The notes under the pieces are model-generated. The model was not told the DNA's origin. It saw only the letters and a program-made list of their open reading frames with translations, and ran no database searches. A stretch of DNA of 64,000 nucleotides from JAOUEA01 sp038249195. Lineage in GTDB: Bacteria > Actinomycetota > UBA4738 > HRBIN12. Location: assembly GCA_038249195.1 (NCBI GenBank), contig JBBRWM010000004.1:245879-309878 (forward strand), given 5' to 3'. Of the stretch, positions 51,160 to 59,657 are shown piece by piece (positions within the stretch are counted from its first letter, which is position 1; each line of letters starts with the position of its first letter). The position numbers and the translations under genes are program-made.

Positions 51160-51996
51160 ATGCTCACGATCGTACTGGCACTGGGGGCCTCGGCAAGCTG
51201 GGGCTCCGCCGACTTCCTGGGCGGCCTGTCCACGAGGCGGCTATCCATCCTGACGGTCTCCGCGGTCTCGCAGCTGGCCGGATTAGCGTTCACCCTCGCG
51301 GTGGTGCTCATCGTCCTTCCGGGGTTCCCGTCGTCGCGGGTGGTGCTCATCGGGTTGCTCGCCGGCGCGCTGGGTACGGTCGGCCTCGCCGCGCTCTACT
51401 CGGGCCTCGCGCTGGGCCCCATGGGCGTGGTGGCGCCGATCGCCGCGCTGTCGGGGCTCGTGCCCGTGGCCGCAGGCCTGGCCCGGGGGGAGCGACCGGC
51501 TCCGCTCCAGTTGGTGGGGGTGGCGCTCGCGATCGGTGGCGTCGTCCTCGCGGCGCGCCATCGCGACGAGGCCGGGGCGCGTATCCATCCCCGGGCGGTC
51601 GTGCTGGCGAGCGTCGCAGCCGCGACGCTCGGCCTCCTCGTGGTGTTGCTGGCCGCCGGTGGCGACGAGGATCCGGCCTGGACGATCCTGCTCGTCCGGG
51701 TGGGCGCACTCGCCCTGCTGGGCGTCGCGCTGCTCGTTCGTCGGCCCTCGTTCGCGATGGCGCGGAGTCAGCTCGGCACCCTCGTCGGGGTCGGCGTCAT
51801 GGACAACGGCGCCAACCTGCTCTTCGTCCTGGCGTCCCGGCGCGGGCTCCTCAGCCTCGTCGCGGTGATGGCCTCGATGTATCCGGTCGCCACCGTGCTG
51901 CTGGCGCGCGGCTTCCTTCACGAGCGATTGGGCAATACCCAGGTCCTCGGCGTGACGATGGCGCTTGCGGGCGTGGGCCTCATCGCGCTGGGCTGA
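51160..51996 (+). CDS. EamA-type drug/metabolite transporter
   Basis: A 278-residue membrane protein with about ten hydrophobic helices in two EamA halves (first half LALGASASWGSADFLGGLST to GLARGERPAPLQLVG; second half beginning AVVLASVAAATLGLLVV and ending LGVTMALAGVGLIALG). It exports or imports small metabolites such as amino acids. TAGCGT (51148-51153) ends 6 bases before ATG 51160 with no Shine-Dalgarno, suggesting a leaderless mRNA. Confidence 0.88.
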   Translation: MLTIVLALGASASWGSADFLGGLSTRRLSILTVSAVSQLAGLAFTLAVVLIVLPGFPSSRVVLIGLLAGALGTVGLAALYSGLALGPMGVVAPIAALSGLVPVAAGLARGERPAPLQLVGVALAIGGVVLAARHRDEAGARIHPRAVVLASVAAATLGLLVVLLAAGGDEDPAWTILLVRVGALALLGVALLVRRPSFAMARSQLGTLVGVGVMDNGANLLFVLASRRGLLSLVAVMASMYPVATVLLARGFLHERLGNTQVLGVTMALAGVGLIALG

Positions 51997-52049
51997 CCGC
52001 CGAACCGGCGTGACGAGCTCAACCGAGCGTCGCGCGTTAGAGCCCGCCG

Positions 52050-53474
52050 TCAGGGACCGAGGTGGTAGCCCAGACGCCGTGGGAGGCGCGCGACGAAATC
52101 CACCAGGGGGTTCGGCTGTTCGCCGCGATCCTCCACGTCGTCCTTGCGCCGGATGGCGTGATTCGCGATGAGCGTCCCGGGAGAGCGCAGGGGCTCGGGC
52201 GGGAACCGCCTCGGCTCGGCGTCCACGAGCGGTAGCTCCAGGAGGGGAGAGAACCGCCCGAGCGCGCGATGCGCGAGGATGTCCCCGCCCAGGTGGGCGG
52301 GGCCCACGCCGTTGCCCGTGTACCCGAGCCCGTAGTGGACCGTGCCCTTCTCGAGGGTTCCGAAGAACGGAAGGTGCGTCCCGGAGACGTCGATGGGTCC
52401 GCCCCAGCCGGCCTCGATGGGAACGTCGCGGAAGCTGGGGAACATGCGATGCAGGTCCCGGGCAGCGACGCGCAGTGCGGCTTCGTCGTAGGCGAAACGG
52501 GGTCCGATCCGGCGGGCCAGGTTCGGCTGCATCCCACCGATCCCGAACGCGATCCGTCCGTCGGACGTGGTGCGGAGGTAGTGCAACGCGGATCGAAAGT
52601 CCGACACGCCCATGCCGTCGGTCCACCCGATCGCCTCGAGCCGCTCGGGCGCGGGAGCGGTGAGCACGATGTAGCTGCCGCGCACGGTGATCACGCGGCG
52701 GAACCGCTTCCAGTGCGACGCCCACGCGTTCAGCGCCACCACCGCTGCCCCCGCCCTGACCGTGCCCCCGGGGGTCTCGGCCACGCACTGCGTCCCCGCG
52801 CCGAACCGGGTGACGGGCGTGGCCTCATGGATCCGCACGCCGAGCTCCAGGAGCACGCGGCGGAGCCCGCGTCCCAGCATCGCCGGCTGCACCGTCGCGC
52901 CCTTCGGCGTGAAGACGCCGCCGCGGAAGGTGGGGGAGTCGACCCGAGCGCGCGCCTCCTCTGGCGTGAGCACGTCGAAGAGGTCGCTCACACCGAGTCG
53001 ATCGGCCGTGATGATGAGGTCGGCCCACTCGCCCACCTGCGCCTCGGACCCGGCCACCGACAGCTCCCCGTCCTGGTGCAGCTCCGCGTCGACGTCGTGC
53101 TCCTCGCAGAACGCCGCGATCGACGCCACGCTGACGTCGCCGGCGCGGCAGATCCGCAGGGCGGCTCCGTCGCCGAACTCGTGCGCAAGCGTCTTGAGCT
53201 CGTTCCAGAAGCTGTTGAGGAACCCTCCGTTGCGACCGCTCGGGCCGCCGCCGCAGATGTCCTGCTCCACGAGCACGATGTCAACGCCGGGGTCGAGCTG
53301 TTTGAGGTGGTACGCCGTCCACATCCCCGTGTAGCCGCCGCCCAGGATCACGACGTCGGCGCTGGTGTCGGCGGATAGCGGCGGGGCCGGCTCGCCGAGG
53401 TCTGCGGCGAGGGCCTGGCGCAGCCACCAGCTGCGGCCCGCGTCGGGTGGGATCGTGATCGCTTCGTCGCCCAT
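52050..53474 (-). CDS. FAD-dependent oxidoreductase (DAO family, PuuB/OrdL-like)
   Basis: A 474-residue amine or amino-acid oxidase. ADVVILGGGYTGMWTAYHLK is the FAD motif and GGGPSGRNGGFLNSFW the following turn. WGGPIDVSGTHLPFFG and GYTGNGVGPAHLGGDILA are typical of the DAO group related to gamma-glutamylputrescine oxidase. It could oxidise a secondary amine, consistent with the other amine genes, but its substrate is not known. ATG 53474 is divergent from ilvD. Confidence 0.87.
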   Translation of the reverse strand: MGDEAITIPPDAGRSWWLRQALAADLGEPAPPLSADTSADVVILGGGYTGMWTAYHLKQLDPGVDIVLVEQDICGGGPSGRNGGFLNSFWNELKTLAHEFGDGAALRICRAGDVSVASIAAFCEEHDVDAELHQDGELSVAGSEAQVGEWADLIITADRLGVSDLFDVLTPEEARARVDSPTFRGGVFTPKGATVQPAMLGRGLRRVLLELGVRIHEATPVTRFGAGTQCVAETPGGTVRAGAAVVALNAWASHWKRFRRVITVRGSYIVLTAPAPERLEAIGWTDGMGVSDFRSALHYLRTTSDGRIAFGIGGMQPNLARRIGPRFAYDEAALRVAARDLHRMFPSFRDVPIEAGWGGPIDVSGTHLPFFGTLEKGTVHYGLGYTGNGVGPAHLGGDILAHRALGRFSPLLELPLVDAEPRRFPPEPLRSPGTLIANHAIRRKDDVEDRGEQPNPLVDFVARLPRRLGYHLGP

Positions 53475-53566
53475 GGGTCGGGCCGAAGCCTAACCGGCGA
53501 CGGCTCGGGCCGCGGTTGGTACCGTGTCGGCCTACCGCCGGCAGCGGCGTCGAGGAGGTCGAAGGC

Positions 53567-55249
53567 ATGGCAGCCGGGAAGGATCGCCCGCGTAGCTGGG
53601 AGGTCACGGAAGGGCCGCACCGCGCTCCCGCCCGGGCCATGCTTCGCGCCGTGGGGTTCTCCGAGGAGGACTTCTCGAAGGCGCAGGTGGGTGTCGCGTC
53701 GAGCTGGAACGAGGTGACGCCCTGCAACTACCACCTGGACAAGCTCGCCGCGCTCGCCAAGGAGGGCGTGCGCCAGGGCGGCGCCGTTCCGATCGAGTTC
53801 ACCACGATCGCCGTCTCCGACGGCATCGCCATGGGCCACGAGGGGATGAAGGCGTCGCTCATGAGCCGCGACCTGATCGCGGATTCGGTCGAGCTCGTGC
53901 TGCACGCGGAGCGGATGGACGCCCTCGTTGGTATCGCCGGCTGCGACAAGTCGGAGCCCGGCATGTTGATGGCGATGGCGCGCATGAACCTTCCGTCGGT
54001 GTACCTGTACGGCGGCACGATCCTCCCGGGCACGTACCGTGGGCGGGACATCACGATCCAGGACGTGTTCGAGGCCGTGGGCTCGCATGCGAAGGGCGTC
54101 ATCGACGATGCCGAGCTGCGTGATATCGAGCGCGCCGCCTGCCCGGGCACGGGGTCGTGCGCGGGCATGTACACCGCCAACACGATGGCCGCCGTAGGGG
54201 AGGCGCTGGGGATGTCGCTGCCCGGCAGCGCCAGTCCACCCGCCGTCGACTACCGCCGCGAGGTGTTCGCGCGCGGATCGGGGGTGCGTGCGGCCCAGAT
54301 CGTGGCCGAGGGAGGGCCGCTCCCGCGCGAGGTGATGACCAAGGAGGCGTTCGAGAACGCGATCTCCGTGGTCATGGCGCTGGCGGGCTCGACGAACGCG
54401 GTGCTGCACCTGCTCGCCATCGCGCGCGAGGCGCACGTGGATCTGCAGCTCGAGGACTTCGACCGGATCGGACGGACGGTCCCCCACCTCGTGGATGTCC
54501 GGCCGGCGGGCCGGTTCGTGATGAGCGACATCGACCGCGTGGGCGGCATCCCGGTGGTGATGCGAGAGCTCCTGGAGGCGGGCCATCTGCACGGTGACTG
54601 CCTCACCGTGACGGGCAAGACGCTCGCTGAGGACCTCGCGGCCGCCGACATCCCTGCCCCCGACGGTGAGGTGATCCGGCCGATCGCCGCCCCGATCCAC
54701 CCGTGGGGCGGGCTCGCGATCCTCCGTGGGAACCTCGCGCCCGACGGGGCCGTCGTGAAGGCCGCGGGTGCCGAGGGCCTCGTGTTCCGCGGCCGCGCGC
54801 GCGCGTTCGATTCGGAGCAGGCCGCGTTCGACGCTCTGACGACCGGCGCCATCGTCGCGGGCGACGTGATCGTGATCCGCTACGAAGGCCCGAAGGGTTC
54901 GCCAGGCATGCCGGAGATGCTCGCGGTCACCGCGGCCGTGGCCGGCGCCGGGCTCGGCAAGGAGGTCGCGCTCATCACCGACGGGCGCTTCAGCGGGGCC
55001 ACCAAGGGCTTCAGTGTCGGGCACGTCGCACCCGAGGCGTTCGTGGGCGGGCCGATAGCGCTCGTGGAGGACGGCGACGAGATCGCCATCGATTGCGACG
55101 CCCGCACGATCGATCTCGTGGTGGACGACGCCGTATTGCGGGAACGCCGGACGCGCTGGATCCAGCCGGAGCATCGCTACACGCAGGGGGCGCTGGCGAA
55201 ATACGCACGCGTCGTGGGCTCGGCAGACCACGGGGCGGTGACGTGGTGA
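53567..55249 (+). CDS. ilvD: Dihydroxy-acid dehydratase
   Basis: A 560-residue enzyme of branched-chain amino acid biosynthesis. WNEVTPCNYHLDKLA, AGCDKSEPGMLMAMAR and CPGTGSCAGMYTANTM carry the Fe-S cluster cysteines and the family signatures; TDGRFSGATKGFSVGHVAPEA is the C-terminal motif. ATG 53567 has GAGGAGG 9 bases upstream. It overlaps threonine synthase by GTGA, so the two amino-acid genes are coupled. The Fe-S cluster type (2Fe or 4Fe) is not distinguishable by eye. Confidence 0.96.
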   Translation: MAAGKDRPRSWEVTEGPHRAPARAMLRAVGFSEEDFSKAQVGVASSWNEVTPCNYHLDKLAALAKEGVRQGGAVPIEFTTIAVSDGIAMGHEGMKASLMSRDLIADSVELVLHAERMDALVGIAGCDKSEPGMLMAMARMNLPSVYLYGGTILPGTYRGRDITIQDVFEAVGSHAKGVIDDAELRDIERAACPGTGSCAGMYTANTMAAVGEALGMSLPGSASPPAVDYRREVFARGSGVRAAQIVAEGGPLPREVMTKEAFENAISVVMALAGSTNAVLHLLAIAREAHVDLQLEDFDRIGRTVPHLVDVRPAGRFVMSDIDRVGGIPVVMRELLEAGHLHGDCLTVTGKTLAEDLAAADIPAPDGEVIRPIAAPIHPWGGLAILRGNLAPDGAVVKAAGAEGLVFRGRARAFDSEQAAFDALTTGAIVAGDVIVIRYEGPKGSPGMPEMLAVTAAVAGAGLGKEVALITDGRFSGATKGFSVGHVAPEAFVGGPIALVEDGDEIAIDCDARTIDLVVDDAVLRERRTRWIQPEHRYTQGALAKYARVVGSADHGAVTW

Positions 55250-56490
55250 GTTCGGGACCCCGCGCCACGACGCCGGCCGCCCTTCAGTGTCGCGTGTGCG
55301 GCCAGCAGTACCCGGTCGAGCCGCTCACGATCTGTGAGGAATGCTTCGGCCCGCTCGAGCCCGCGTACGACCTCCAGTCGGTCGACGGCGACGTGTTCCG
55401 CAAACAGGCGGAGGAGGGCCCCGACTCCTTGTGGCGCTATGGGTCCCTGCTCCCCGGGGGCCCGGGCATCGAGCGCGTGGACCTGGGGGCCGGGTTCACG
55501 CCGCTGCGCAGGGCCGACGGTCTGGCGGCGGCGCTCGGCCTGCGGCGCCTGTGGATCAAGGACGATTCGGTGAACCCATCGAATTCGTTCAAGGATCGCG
55601 TGGTGTCCGTGGCGCTCACCATGGCCCGGTCCTTCGGCTACGAGGTGGTCTCGTGCGCCTCCACCGGGAACCTCGCCAACGCAACTGCAGCCCACGCCGC
55701 CAAGGCGGGCCTCGCGTGCTACGTCTTCGTGCCCGACGACCTCGAGCGCGCCAAGATCCTTGCCACCGAGGCCTACGGCGCGAAGGTCGTGGCGGTGAAG
55801 GGCAACTACGACGATGTGAACCGGTTGTGCAGCGAGGTCGCGGACGCGCTGCCGTGGGCGTTCGTGAACGTGAACATGCGCCCGTACTACGCCGAGGGCT
55901 CCAAGACGCTCGGGTTCGAGACGGCCGAACAGCTCGGCTGGCGGCTCCCGGATCACGTGGTGGTGCCGATCGCGTCGGGCGCGCTGCTCACCAAGATCCA
56001 TCGGGCCTTCAGCGAGCTCATCGCCGTGGGCGCGGTGGAGGAGTCCACCTATCGGGTCAGCGGCGCGCAGCCTGAGGGCTGCTGTCCCGTGGCGCAGGCG
56101 TTCCTCGATGGCGCCGAGGAGATCACGCCCGTGAGGCCCAACACGATCGCTCGATCGCTCGCGATCGGTTCCCCCGCCGACGGCTACTTCGCTCTGAAGG
56201 TGGCCCGGGAGACCGGCGGCCACATCGGCTGGTGCACCGAGCGGGAGATCCTGGAGGGGATCTCGCTGCTCGCCGGCACCGAGGGCATCTTCACCGAGAC
56301 CGCGGGAGGCGTGACCATCGCCAACCTCAAGCGCATGGTGGACGAGGGCATCATCGGTCCCGAGGAAGAGACGGTGGCCTACGTGACGGGCAACGGCTAC
56401 AAGACGATCGAGGCGTTGGAGGGCTACCTGGAGCCCACCTACACCGTGGCGCCCGACCTCGAGGGATTCCTCGCCGCCCTGAACGCGTAG
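55246..56490 (+). CDS. thrC: Threonine synthase
   Basis: A 414-residue PLP enzyme. The N-terminus has two Cys-x2-Cys pairs (CRVCGQQ and CEECFGP), a zinc-ribbon-like head seen in some ThrC. GFTPLRRADGLA, the PLP-lysine loop NPSNSFKDRVV, SCASTGNLANATAAHAAKAG and PIASGALLTKIH are diagnostic. GTG 55246 overlaps the ilvD stop; GTG 55243 is also in frame. A very strong hairpin follows at 56509. Confidence 0.94.
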   Translation: MSSGPRATTPAALQCRVCGQQYPVEPLTICEECFGPLEPAYDLQSVDGDVFRKQAEEGPDSLWRYGSLLPGGPGIERVDLGAGFTPLRRADGLAAALGLRRLWIKDDSVNPSNSFKDRVVSVALTMARSFGYEVVSCASTGNLANATAAHAAKAGLACYVFVPDDLERAKILATEAYGAKVVAVKGNYDDVNRLCSEVADALPWAFVNVNMRPYYAEGSKTLGFETAEQLGWRLPDHVVVPIASGALLTKIHRAFSELIAVGAVEESTYRVSGAQPEGCCPVAQAFLDGAEEITPVRPNTIARSLAIGSPADGYFALKVARETGGHIGWCTEREILEGISLLAGTEGIFTETAGGVTIANLKRMVDEGIIGPEEETVAYVTGNGYKTIEALEGYLEPTYTVAPDLEGFLAALNA

Positions 56491-56508
56491 CACCCGAGCC
56501 CGAACGCG

Positions 56509-56542
56509 CGAGGAGGCCGGGGCGTCCGCCCCGGCCTCCTCG
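56509..56542. terminator. Strong convergent terminator hairpin
   Basis: A perfect 15-bp stem (56509-56523 with 56528-56542) with a four-base loop GTCC lies 18 bases after the thrC stop and 24 bases before the convergent gene end. It lacks a U-tract on either strand, so it is probably an I-shaped, bidirectional terminator. Confidence 0.85.
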
Positions 56543-56565
56543 AAAAGCCGGATGCTTCTGATCGG

Positions 56566-57030
56566 CTACGGGATGACGTGGAAGATGAAGGCGTACTCGG
56601 CGCCGCCCTTGCGGGCCTTCAAGGTCATCGTGCCGCGGGCGTTCTTGAACTTGCCCTTGCCGCCCGTGATCGCGATCGTGTTGTCCTTCGAGTCGTAGAA
56701 AGGACCCTCGACCGTGATGGCCCCGCCGTGCACCCACGTGATCCAGCGGCACTCCCAGGAGCCCTGCTCGGGGTTGATGCGGACGCAGTCGCCCTGGTCG
56801 CGGCCGACCTGCTTCTTGTTCTTGGAATCGAAGATCTTGTTGTGCCACGTGAGCAGGTCGCCCGTGGTGTCGCCCTTCTTCCCCGTGTTGATCACGACGT
56901 CGGTGGTGGCGTGCTCGATCACGTGCACGGTCATCGGCGTGGACACCCGCTTCTGATCCGCGGCCGAAACCAGCGTGGCCACCAACACGATGCACGCCAC
57001 GAGGCCGGCGACGGTCACCAACTTGCGCAT
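56566..57030 (-). CDS. Secreted allene-oxide-cyclase/dirigent-like barrel protein
   Basis: A 154-residue protein with a signal peptide (VTVAGLVACIVLVATLVSA). The mature part, with DCVRINPEQGSWECRWITWV, GAITVEGPFYDSKDNTIAI and TGGKGKFKNARGTMTLKAR, resembles the lipocalin-like beta barrel of plant allene oxide cyclase and dirigent proteins, known in bacteria as uncharacterised exported proteins. Two Cys around the middle may form a disulfide. ATG 57030 has GGGAGGGG upstream. Its cargo or activity is unknown. Confidence 0.75.
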   Translation of the reverse strand: MRKLVTVAGLVACIVLVATLVSAADQKRVSTPMTVHVIEHATTDVVINTGKKGDTTGDLLTWHNKIFDSKNKKQVGRDQGDCVRINPEQGSWECRWITWVHGGAITVEGPFYDSKDNTIAITGGKGKFKNARGTMTLKARKGGAEYAFIFHVIP

Positions 57031-57112
57031 GGTTCTTCCCCCTCCCCGATCCGGTTCGGGCGAAGTCTAGGCCGATGTGGGGTCGTGCGCTGCGGCGGGT
57101 CTCGCCTTCGGA

Positions 57113-59446
57113 TCAGCTCCAGGAGGGGTCCGTGTTGCCGGCCGGCTGGCTCGTGAGCTTGGTGGCGTTCTTGCCCTTGGCGGTGATCTTCCAGATCTGG
57201 CGCGCGCCGCTGGATGCGGTGGCGTCGTAGGAACAACGCTTGCCGTTGGGCGACCAGGTGGGATGGCCGTCGTGCTTGCCGTCGGAACTCAGCCGCACAC
57301 GATCCTTGCCCTTCGGCTTCATCGTCCAGATCTGCGGACTCCCGCTCTTGCGGCCGACGTACGCGATGCGGTCGCCGCTCGGCGACCAGGCCGGCTGGTC
57401 GTTCGCCTTGCGACCGCTCGTGATCTGCTTGCGATGCGTCCCGTCGGGCCAGACCGTGTAGATCTGCATCGTGCCGCCGCGGTTGCTGGCGAACAAGAGC
57501 TTCGTCCCGTCCGGCGACCAGTCGGGCTGTTGGTCGACCCACGAGTTGGTCGTGATCCGCTTGAGGCGCTTGCCGTCGGCGTCCATGACGTAGAGCTCGC
57601 GGTTGCCCGCGCGATCGCTCGTGAACGCGACCTGGGACCCGTCGGGGGACCAGGTGGGCTGGGTGTCGTTGCCGTTCCCCGAGGTGAGCGCCTGCACGTT
57701 CGTCCCGTCCGCGTCCATCACGAAGATGTCGCCGTCACCGTTGCGTGAACCGGAGAAGGCGATCTGTGAACAGTCCGGTGACCACGCGGGGTCGAGGTCG
57801 GGGGCGGGATCGTTGGAGACGTCGACGGCGTGCTTGCCCGCCGAGGACATCACGAAGATGTCGCCGTCGCCCTTGCGCGCGCTCACGAACGCGATGTCTC
57901 CGCACGTCGCCGTCGTCACCTTGGTGAACGTCGCCGTGACGGCGCCGGCGCTCGTGAGGGTGACCTTGCAGTTCCCCGTCCCCGAGCAGTCCCCGCCCCA
58001 GCCCGCGAAGGTCGATCCAGGATCGGCCTGTGCCGAGAGCGACACCACGGTGCCCTGCGCGAAGGTCGCGCCGCACGTCGCGCCGCAATCGATCCCCGCC
58101 GGCGAGCTTGACACGTTGCCGCCGCCCGTCCCGTGCTTGGTGACCGTGAGCTGCTGCTGTGCGATCACGGTCCCTCCGAAGCGCGCGTAGTACTGCTGGG
58201 TCGAAGCGCCCGAGAGGCTCCAGTTGTTGCCCGAGCCCGACCACGTTCCGCCCGCCTTCGTGAATTCCCCGCCCACGTGAAGATGGACCCCGTCGGCATC
58301 GGTGAGCAGCGTCCACACACCGTTGTACTTGCAGCAGATCCCCGGGTTCCACGGGTCCGAGCCGTCCAGGACCACCCCGCCCTTGGCGGGATCCATCGCC
58401 ACGAGCTTGGGGGTGTGATAGCAGTTGAGGTTCGGAGAGTCGTTGCTGCCGCAGCTCCCGCTTCCGGGCGCCTGCGTCCAGTTGAAGTGGCCCCCCACGA
58501 TGAGGTCGCCTTGGAACCAGGTGACGGCCTGGCTCGAGCCCGACGTGTCGGTCTTCCACTGCTGCGTTCCGCTCGACTCGGTATACGCGGCCGTGAAGTC
58601 CGAACCGCCCGCCGCGAGGTAGATCGTCGATGGTCCGCCGCCGGGCGCGGCGTGTGTCACCAGGCTGATGCCGAACGCTCCACTTTTGTCGGGCAGGCTG
58701 GCCGGCCGCCAGTTGACCCAGGCTCCCGTGGACGCGTCCACCTTCACGAGGGCCTTCACGTTGCGCGTGCCGCTCGTGTCCGTGAGGGCGTCGCACTGGC
58801 ACGCCGCGACGATGTCCGCGCCCACCTGCGTGATGTCGCGGATCTGCGGGGGTGTGTTGTGTCCGCGCAGCGACGCATCCACCGACACCTGCGGGGGCGC
58901 GTAGCCCGGTGTGGATGTGCCGCTGAACGCGAAGGACAGGATCTTGTCGGTGCCCACGTACACGTTGGTGTTCGATGCGTAGATCGCGGTTGCCTCGGCC
59001 GTCCCAGGGTCGAATGCCAGGAGGTGCCCGGTGACGGGGTCGATCGCCGCCACGTTCTTCCGGGTCTGGCCGTTCACGGCGTTGAAGCGGCCAGCGATAT
59101 AGAGCTTGCCGTCGGGCCCGAGCGCGGCGTCGTATACCGTGGCGGCCGCCGCCCCGTTGGTCACGTCGGGCTGGTTCACCGACGTGTCGAGTAGGCCGGT
59201 GGTCGGGTCGAAGGCCACCAGGCTGTTCACCGCTTGGGGTGATTGACCCGCCGCGTTGAATGCCTGCGTGAAGGAGCCCCCGATCCACACGTGTCCACCG
59301 GCCTGCGCGAGCGTGCGGACCTTGCCGTTGAGCATGCCCGTGTCGTCGGGCCGGGTGGAGGGGAGGGCGGCCCGCGCGGGCGTTGCGGCGAGCAACATGG
59401 CGGCCACGAGCGTCAATGGTGCGAGTGTCCGGGCGCTGCGGCGCAT
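57113..59446 (-). CDS. Secreted multi-domain protein: beta-propeller, InlB-type repeat and TolB-like PD40 repeats
   Basis: A 777-residue protein with a signal peptide (LTLVAAMLLAATPARA). Residues of about 35-400 are a beta-propeller with delta-60-like strands (GKLYIAGRFNAVNGQTRKNV, HLHVGGEFTKAGGTWSGSG). Around residues 430-500 is a bacterial repeat domain (GGNVSSSPAGIDCGATC, TFAGWGGDCSGTGNCKVTL). The last 270 residues hold about six PD40 blades (DIFVMDADGTNVQALTSG, QPTWSPDGSQVAFTSDRAG). The propeller parts probably bind surface ligands. ATG 59446 has CAGGAG upstream. No anchor motif was seen, so it is probably released. Confidence 0.87.
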   Translation of the reverse strand: MRRSARTLAPLTLVAAMLLAATPARAALPSTRPDDTGMLNGKVRTLAQAGGHVWIGGSFTQAFNAAGQSPQAVNSLVAFDPTTGLLDTSVNQPDVTNGAAAATVYDAALGPDGKLYIAGRFNAVNGQTRKNVAAIDPVTGHLLAFDPGTAEATAIYASNTNVYVGTDKILSFAFSGTSTPGYAPPQVSVDASLRGHNTPPQIRDITQVGADIVAACQCDALTDTSGTRNVKALVKVDASTGAWVNWRPASLPDKSGAFGISLVTHAAPGGGPSTIYLAAGGSDFTAAYTESSGTQQWKTDTSGSSQAVTWFQGDLIVGGHFNWTQAPGSGSCGSNDSPNLNCYHTPKLVAMDPAKGGVVLDGSDPWNPGICCKYNGVWTLLTDADGVHLHVGGEFTKAGGTWSGSGNNWSLSGASTQQYYARFGGTVIAQQQLTVTKHGTGGGNVSSSPAGIDCGATCGATFAQGTVVSLSAQADPGSTFAGWGGDCSGTGNCKVTLTSAGAVTATFTKVTTATCGDIAFVSARKGDGDIFVMSSAGKHAVDVSNDPAPDLDPAWSPDCSQIAFSGSRNGDGDIFVMDADGTNVQALTSGNGNDTQPTWSPDGSQVAFTSDRAGNRELYVMDADGKRLKRITTNSWVDQQPDWSPDGTKLLFASNRGGTMQIYTVWPDGTHRKQITSGRKANDQPAWSPSGDRIAYVGRKSGSPQIWTMKPKGKDRVRLSSDGKHDGHPTWSPNGKRCSYDATASSGARQIWKITAKGKNATKLTSQPAGNTDPSWS

Positions 59447-59522
59447 CGGCGGGACTCCTGCACTTGGGGGGATCGCGCCGGCCAGTGCGGAGCCGAGCGC
59501 GAGGGATCCGCGGGACGAACTA

Positions 59523-59552
59523 GGTCTACCGTCCGCGCCGCGACGTCGTCAA
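59523..59552 (-). promoter_or_regulatory. Candidate promoter of the secreted propeller gene
   Basis: On the minus strand, TTGACG (59552-59547), an 18-bp spacer and TAGACC (59528-59523) precede the ATG at 59446 by about 75 bases. The -10 lacks the final T, so this is only a moderate match. Confidence 0.3.
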
Positions 59553-59657
59553 GAGGTTCTTGCCCTCGAACCCGAACTATGGACGAAAGGCGGATACGCA
59601 CAGCGGGCCGCCTCGCGTACGGCCGGGCGGTCGGGGGGAGGTCGGTACAGTGTCGAG

